8,876 nt of DNA, taken from Syntrophaceae bacterium. GTDB lineage: Bacteria; Desulfobacterota; Desulfomonilia; Desulfomonilales; Desulfomonilaceae. The notes below the pieces were generated by a model that was not told where the DNA came from, searched no databases, and worked only from the letters and a program-made list of their open reading frames with translations. The DNA is taken from contig JACWAG010000260.1 of NCBI GenBank assembly GCA_014874425.1, forward strand, positions 1 through 8,876. The letters run 5' to 3'. Positions within the stretch are counted from its first letter, which is position 1. Each line of letters opens with the position of its first letter. Below are positions 6,224 to 8,876 of this stretch, piece by piece. The position numbers and the translations under genes are program-made.

Positions 6224-7642
6224 CTAATAATTAACGTTGTACTTTTTTAATTTCTTATATAGTAGTGTCCGATGAATCCCCAATAAACGCGCCGCCTCCG
6301 CCTTGTTATTGCGGGTGTTGGAAAGAGCGGCCAAAATGGCCTCTTTCTCAGCGTTTCCATGAATATCTTTTAGCGGTAGCGAGTTCACAGTTTTTGAATG
6401 CGCTTGGCCGGCGTAAAGCTGGAAGGGCAGGTCACCAGGCCGGATTACATTACCCTCCAGGGACGAAACACTCCGTTCCAACACATTGCAAAATTCACGG
6501 CAATTTCCCGGCCAATCGTACTTGGTAAGGATCTCCTGAGCCTTCGAATCTATTTCTATTGTTGGAAGTGAATAGTCTACAGCAAGTTGTCGGAGGATGT
6601 GGTGGCTGAGGGGAATAATGTCATCCGGGCGTTCCCTGAGTGGTTTTATGTTCAGGGATATAACGTTCAAACGATAGAAAAGGTCTTTGCGAAAACGTCC
6701 GTCAGTCATCATGGCTTCAAGGTTTTGATTGCTTGCCGCGATTAGCCGGAAATCGACACGGATCAAAGAAGTGCCTCCGACCCGTTCCACTTCCTTTTCT
6801 TCAAGCACACGCAGTAGCTTAGGCTGCATTTCCAAAGGCAAGTCGCCTATCTCATCTAGAAACAGGGTACCTCTATGGGCGAGTTCAAACTTGCCGGGTT
6901 TGCCCTTATATGTGGCGCCTGTGAATGCCCCACGATCATAACCGAATAGCTCGGATTCCATTAATTCTCTGGGGATGGCTGCGCAGTTAATACGTACAAA
7001 TGGGTTGAGTCGTCTCGGACTCGCGTTGTGAATAGCTTGAGCGAACAACTCTTTGCCTGTGCCGGATTCACCGGTTATCAGAACGGGCAAATTTGTGGCC
7101 GCCGCTTTGAGGGCTTCCTTTTTGAGTAACTTTATGATTTCGCTAGTTCCAGCTATGCTGTCGAAAGTGTAACGAGTGGCCCGCAGCGAAATCAGTTCTT
7201 GCTCATACAATTCAACTTTTGATTCCAACAATGACAGTTTCTTAGCTAGCTTACCGACATCCCTGACATCTTTGAACATCACCTGACCGAAAACAGCGAT
7301 GACCTTCCCATCCCTTTTGATAGGGATGCGCTGGACAACCATGTTTTGTCCTTTAATGGAATGGCTTTGATTTATTTCCTCTTTACCTGTTTTTGCGACA
7401 ATATGCATTCTGGTGTTTTCAATCACCTCGGTGCAGTGCTTGCCGATCTGCTTCTTGGGATCAACGCCCAGGAATCTGCCGTATGGGGTGTTGAAATGAG
7501 TCACGTACCCATCAGAGTCTGTGACCATGACTCCATTATAGATACTGTCGAAGATAAGCTCCAGCATCTCAATTTTACTGCGGAGATAACACTTTTCTTC
7601 AGTTGTGTTTTTATTTTCAGGTTCGAGCGGAGAGCTATCCAT
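6224..7642 (-). CDS. Sigma-54-dependent transcriptional activator (PAS-AAA+-Fis HTH)
   Basis: 472 aa from the ATG at 7642, with a GGGG ribosome-binding site 8 nt upstream. There is no receiver domain. The N-terminal PAS domain (about 22-125, starting near FDSIYNGVMVTDSDG) is the likely sensor, followed by a coiled coil (about 130-155). The AAA+ domain (about 160-395) is fully canonical: Walker A GESGTGK at 191-197, sigma-54 contact loop GAFTGA at 238-243, Walker B GTLFLDE at 258-264 and arginine-finger region FRKDLFYRLNV at 317-327. A Fis-type HTH occupies about 447-468 (KAEAARLLGIHRTLLYKKLKKY). It should remodel sigma-54 RNA polymerase at promoters with upstream binding sites, in response to a ligand or redox cue at the PAS domain that the sequence does not reveal. 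Its stop abuts a sigma-54-like promoter leading into glk-zwf, making that operon its most obvious target. Confidence 0.96.
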   Translation of the reverse strand: MDSSPLEPENKNTTEEKCYLRSKIEMLELIFDSIYNGVMVTDSDGYVTHFNTPYGRFLGVDPKKQIGKHCTEVIENTRMHIVAKTGKEEINQSHSIKGQNMVVQRIPIKRDGKVIAVFGQVMFKDVRDVGKLAKKLSLLESKVELYEQELISLRATRYTFDSIAGTSEIIKLLKKEALKAAATNLPVLITGESGTGKELFAQAIHNASPRRLNPFVRINCAAIPRELMESELFGYDRGAFTGATYKGKPGKFELAHRGTLFLDEIGDLPLEMQPKLLRVLEEKEVERVGGTSLIRVDFRLIAASNQNLEAMMTDGRFRKDLFYRLNVISLNIKPLRERPDDIIPLSHHILRQLAVDYSLPTIEIDSKAQEILTKYDWPGNCREFCNVLERSVSSLEGNVIRPGDLPFQLYAGQAHSKTVNSLPLKDIHGNAEKEAILAALSNTRNNKAEAARLLGIHRTLLYKKLKKYNVNY

Positions 7643-7658
7643 GACGATGTCCCCTTGT

Positions 7659-7692
7659 GTATCATTTCGAGTACATGTAGCGCTTATGATAC
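7659..7692. promoter_or_regulatory. Symmetric 34-bp dyad upstream of the PAS/AAA+ activator gene (operator candidate)
   Basis: GTATCAT (7659-7665) and its exact reverse complement ATGATAC (7686-7692) flank a perfect 8-bp palindrome TACATGTA (7672-7679). The spacers are 6 nt on each side, so all three elements share one centre. It lies 17-50 nt before the activator ATG. The minus-strand TATCAT within it could serve as a -10 element, although no good -35 is visible. It could be an autoregulatory operator or fold as a leader hairpin. Confidence 0.5.
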
Positions 7693-7763
7693 GTAATTTA
7701 CAACATCTTTAACGCATTACCGGTAAAAGAGGGACATCCGAAACAGTAAATGAAGGCGCAATA

Positions 7764-7797
7764 AGGTCATTCTCCTCAAATCCCTCAAAAGAGAGAC
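7764..7797. repeat. Imperfect stem-loop in the intergenic region
   Basis: GGTC (7764-7767) pairs with GACC (7794-7797), and the interior continues with TCT/AGA and CTC/GAG pairs around a single bulge, leaving a loop of about 13 nt. There is no adjacent U-run on either strand, so terminator function is not supported. It may be a transcript structure or chance. Confidence 0.25.
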
Positions 7798-7821
7798 CAT
7801 TGTGAAATCGTTGGCCGTAAT

Positions 7822-7863
7822 CCCAATCTTTAGGGTCCGATTATTTTTAGGCCGGAGATTGGG
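7822..7863. repeat. 8-bp inverted repeat downstream of the AIR-synthase-related gene
   Basis: CCCAATCT (7822-7829) and AGATTGGG (7856-7863) are exact reverse complements; TCCG/CGGA inside can extend the stem with an internal loop. It lies 19 nt past the stop codon of the AIR-synthase-related gene, where a terminator would be expected. However, the T-run (GTTTTTG, 7864-7870) follows on the plus strand, and on the minus strand the stem is followed by ATTACGG. It is therefore a poor intrinsic terminator for that gene unless it works without a U-tract. Confidence 0.35.
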
Positions 7864-7882
7864 GTTTTTGGAATTTATACTG

Positions 7883-8876
7883 TTAGTAAGGGGATGAAGG
7901 TTGATAAGTGATACCGGTAATCCTTTCTTTTGTAAAATCAAAAAGGGTTTCCTCATCGGGACCCTTAATGATCTTGATTCTGGGTTTGTCCAAAACCTTC
8001 CCGATTACAGTAGCTGTTATATTTCTTTCGTGAAACAGGCGAATTACTTGTGTCGATTGATGGGGCGGCACAGAGAGCGCGAAACCGAAGCTTTGAAAAG
8101 AAAAAAGCCAGTCCGAAAAGGCAATTTCCGGTGGATTTGGAATGGATTCAAGGTCGATGTCAGCGCCTTTTCCCGAGTTTTCCATCATTATGGATATTGT
8201 TCCAATAATGCCAGCGTTGCTAATATCTTTGGCGGCATGAGCCCAATTGTTTTCAGCGATTATCGGGAGCGCCTCCAGCCGGTGGACGAGTTGTTGGGGG
8301 GACTTTCCTGAATTAGCGTCCCAACTAGTTACGGAATGACATCCCACCTTGCCATTAAGGTCCACCGCAAGAATGAGATCGTCACCTTCTTGAGCTGTGT
8401 AGCCGTGAAGCAGCTTTTGTGCCCAGCCCAGGATCGCTACAGACAGGGCAGGGGCTTGGGGAGAAGCGTCAGGATGTAAATGACCACCGACCATGGGCAC
8501 CTGCAATTTCTCACAGCCTTTTCGAATACCTTGAACTACCTTACGCCGATGGTCTTCATCTCCACTGGCCAGCACGTTGACCATTGCCAAGGGACGTCCA
8601 CCCATGGCATAAATATCATTTACCGTAACCATTACAGAAGCTTTCCCTGCCGCATAGGGCTCGTTGATGAGTAACATGGGCATTATTCCATCAGCGGCCA
8701 GTAGCATGAAGCCGTCTTTCCATGGAATGGCTGCCGCGTCGTCCCCGAAATTGGGAGGAGCGAGCCCCGGTTGGCCTTGGAGGACAAGTTCATTAAAAAC
8801 GTCTTCAATTGGTTTTTTACGAAGAAGACCGCTGTAGTTGCGAATTTTATCAGCAATAAAGGATAAGGAATTGTTA
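7883..8876 (-). CDS. AIR-synthase-related protein (PurM/ThiL superfamily), partial at its N-terminus
   Basis: The frame stays open from the right edge to the TAA at 7883, giving 330 visible residues; the start codon is beyond base 8876, probably only a few codons away. An internal Met at 8707 is not the start, since conserved sequence continues upstream of it. Superfamily motifs, numbered from the window edge: FGDDAAAI at 43-50 (metal/ATP-binding Asp pair), AADG at 60-63, VNDIYAMGG at 85-93 and a GGHLHPDA loop at 129-136 where ThiL or SelD carry related GG motifs. KDISNAGIIG follows later. Members of this fold bind ATP and activate an acyl or phosphate group, as in PurM, ThiL, SelD and HypE. 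The closest resemblance I recall is to the sll0787 and methanogenesis-marker-2 subgroups, whose reactions are unknown. No neighbour in the window suggests a pathway. Specific substrate not assigned. Confidence 0.85.
   Translation of the reverse strand, partial: NNSLSFIADKIRNYSGLLRKKPIEDVFNELVLQGQPGLAPPNFGDDAAAIPWKDGFMLLAADGIMPMLLINEPYAAGKASVMVTVNDIYAMGGRPLAMVNVLASGDEDHRRKVVQGIRKGCEKLQVPMVGGHLHPDASPQAPALSVAILGWAQKLLHGYTAQEGDDLILAVDLNGKVGCHSVTSWDANSGKSPQQLVHRLEALPIIAENNWAHAAKDISNAGIIGTISIMMENSGKGADIDLESIPNPPEIAFSDWLFSFQSFGFALSVPPHQSTQVIRLFHERNITATVIGKVLDKPRIKIIKGPDEETLFDFTKERITGITYQPSSPY

Noticed and set aside
7717..7956. 79-codon minus-strand frame overlapping the end of the AIR-synthase-related gene
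   Set aside because: It starts inside the real gene in another frame and shows no recognisable motif; its codons run through the hairpins.
8067..8080. GGCAC-N8-GC match to the sigma-54 core on the plus strand
   Set aside because: It lies inside the AIR-synthase-related coding sequence, points antisense and has no gene downstream on that strand; likely chance.
7883..8876. Calling the AIR-synthase-related gene selD or thiL
   Set aside because: The selenophosphate synthetase N-terminal Cys/Sec-containing region would lie in or near the visible N-terminus and is not seen. The GGHLHPDA loop also differs from the ThiL GGDT-type loop.

Overview
The window looks like chromosomal DNA of a Gram-negative bacterium of the Desulfobacterota ("deltaproteobacterial") type. 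This rests on the density of sigma-54 enhancer-binding regulators, a small CxxC protein of a kind I associate with that group, and the overall protein flavour. I could not run a search, so the taxonomic call is an inference. Every gene I can support lies on the minus strand, so the text below follows transcription from high to low coordinates. I see no rRNA, tRNA, CRISPR array, insertion sequence or phage gene.

8876-7883: the body of an AIR-synthase-related (PurM/ThiL superfamily) protein whose N-terminus lies beyond the right edge. A 240-base intergenic stretch (7882-7643) follows. It holds two imperfect stem-loops and a symmetric 34-bp dyad just upstream of the next gene.

7642-6224: a PAS/AAA+/Fis sigma-54 activator with all canonical motifs. 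Directly after its stop codon is a sequence resembling a sigma-54 -24/-12 promoter, with a perfect TGGCAC half and a weak -12 half. It points into glucokinase (glk, 6162-5161) and glucose-6-phosphate dehydrogenase (zwf, 5157-3592). These two genes are 3 bp apart, and the zwf ribosome-binding site lies inside the end of glk. The simplest reading is a glucose phosphorylation/oxidation operon feeding the oxidative pentose-phosphate (or Entner-Doudoroff) route, possibly controlled by the adjacent activator. A 119-aa protein with a CxxC...CxxC metal-site-like N-terminus and a winged-helix-like C-terminus follows (3535-3176).

3175-2855: 321 bases without an intact gene. They hold what may be a frame-disrupted short reading frame and a 10-bp perfect inverted repeat.

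2854-1: a two-component pair. The first gene is a response regulator with REC, coiled-coil, PAS, AAA+ and Fis-type HTH domains. Its sigma-54 contact loop is GSYTGA instead of GAFTGA, and the first Walker B acidic residue is Asn. Fourteen bases later begins a six-TM membrane histidine kinase, cut by the left edge after its HisKA domain.

The most useful points for follow-up are the predicted activator/sigma-54 promoter/glk-zwf circuit, the 34-bp dyad, the non-canonical response regulator, and the possible small broken gene. None of these amounts to a clearly novel system on sequence alone.
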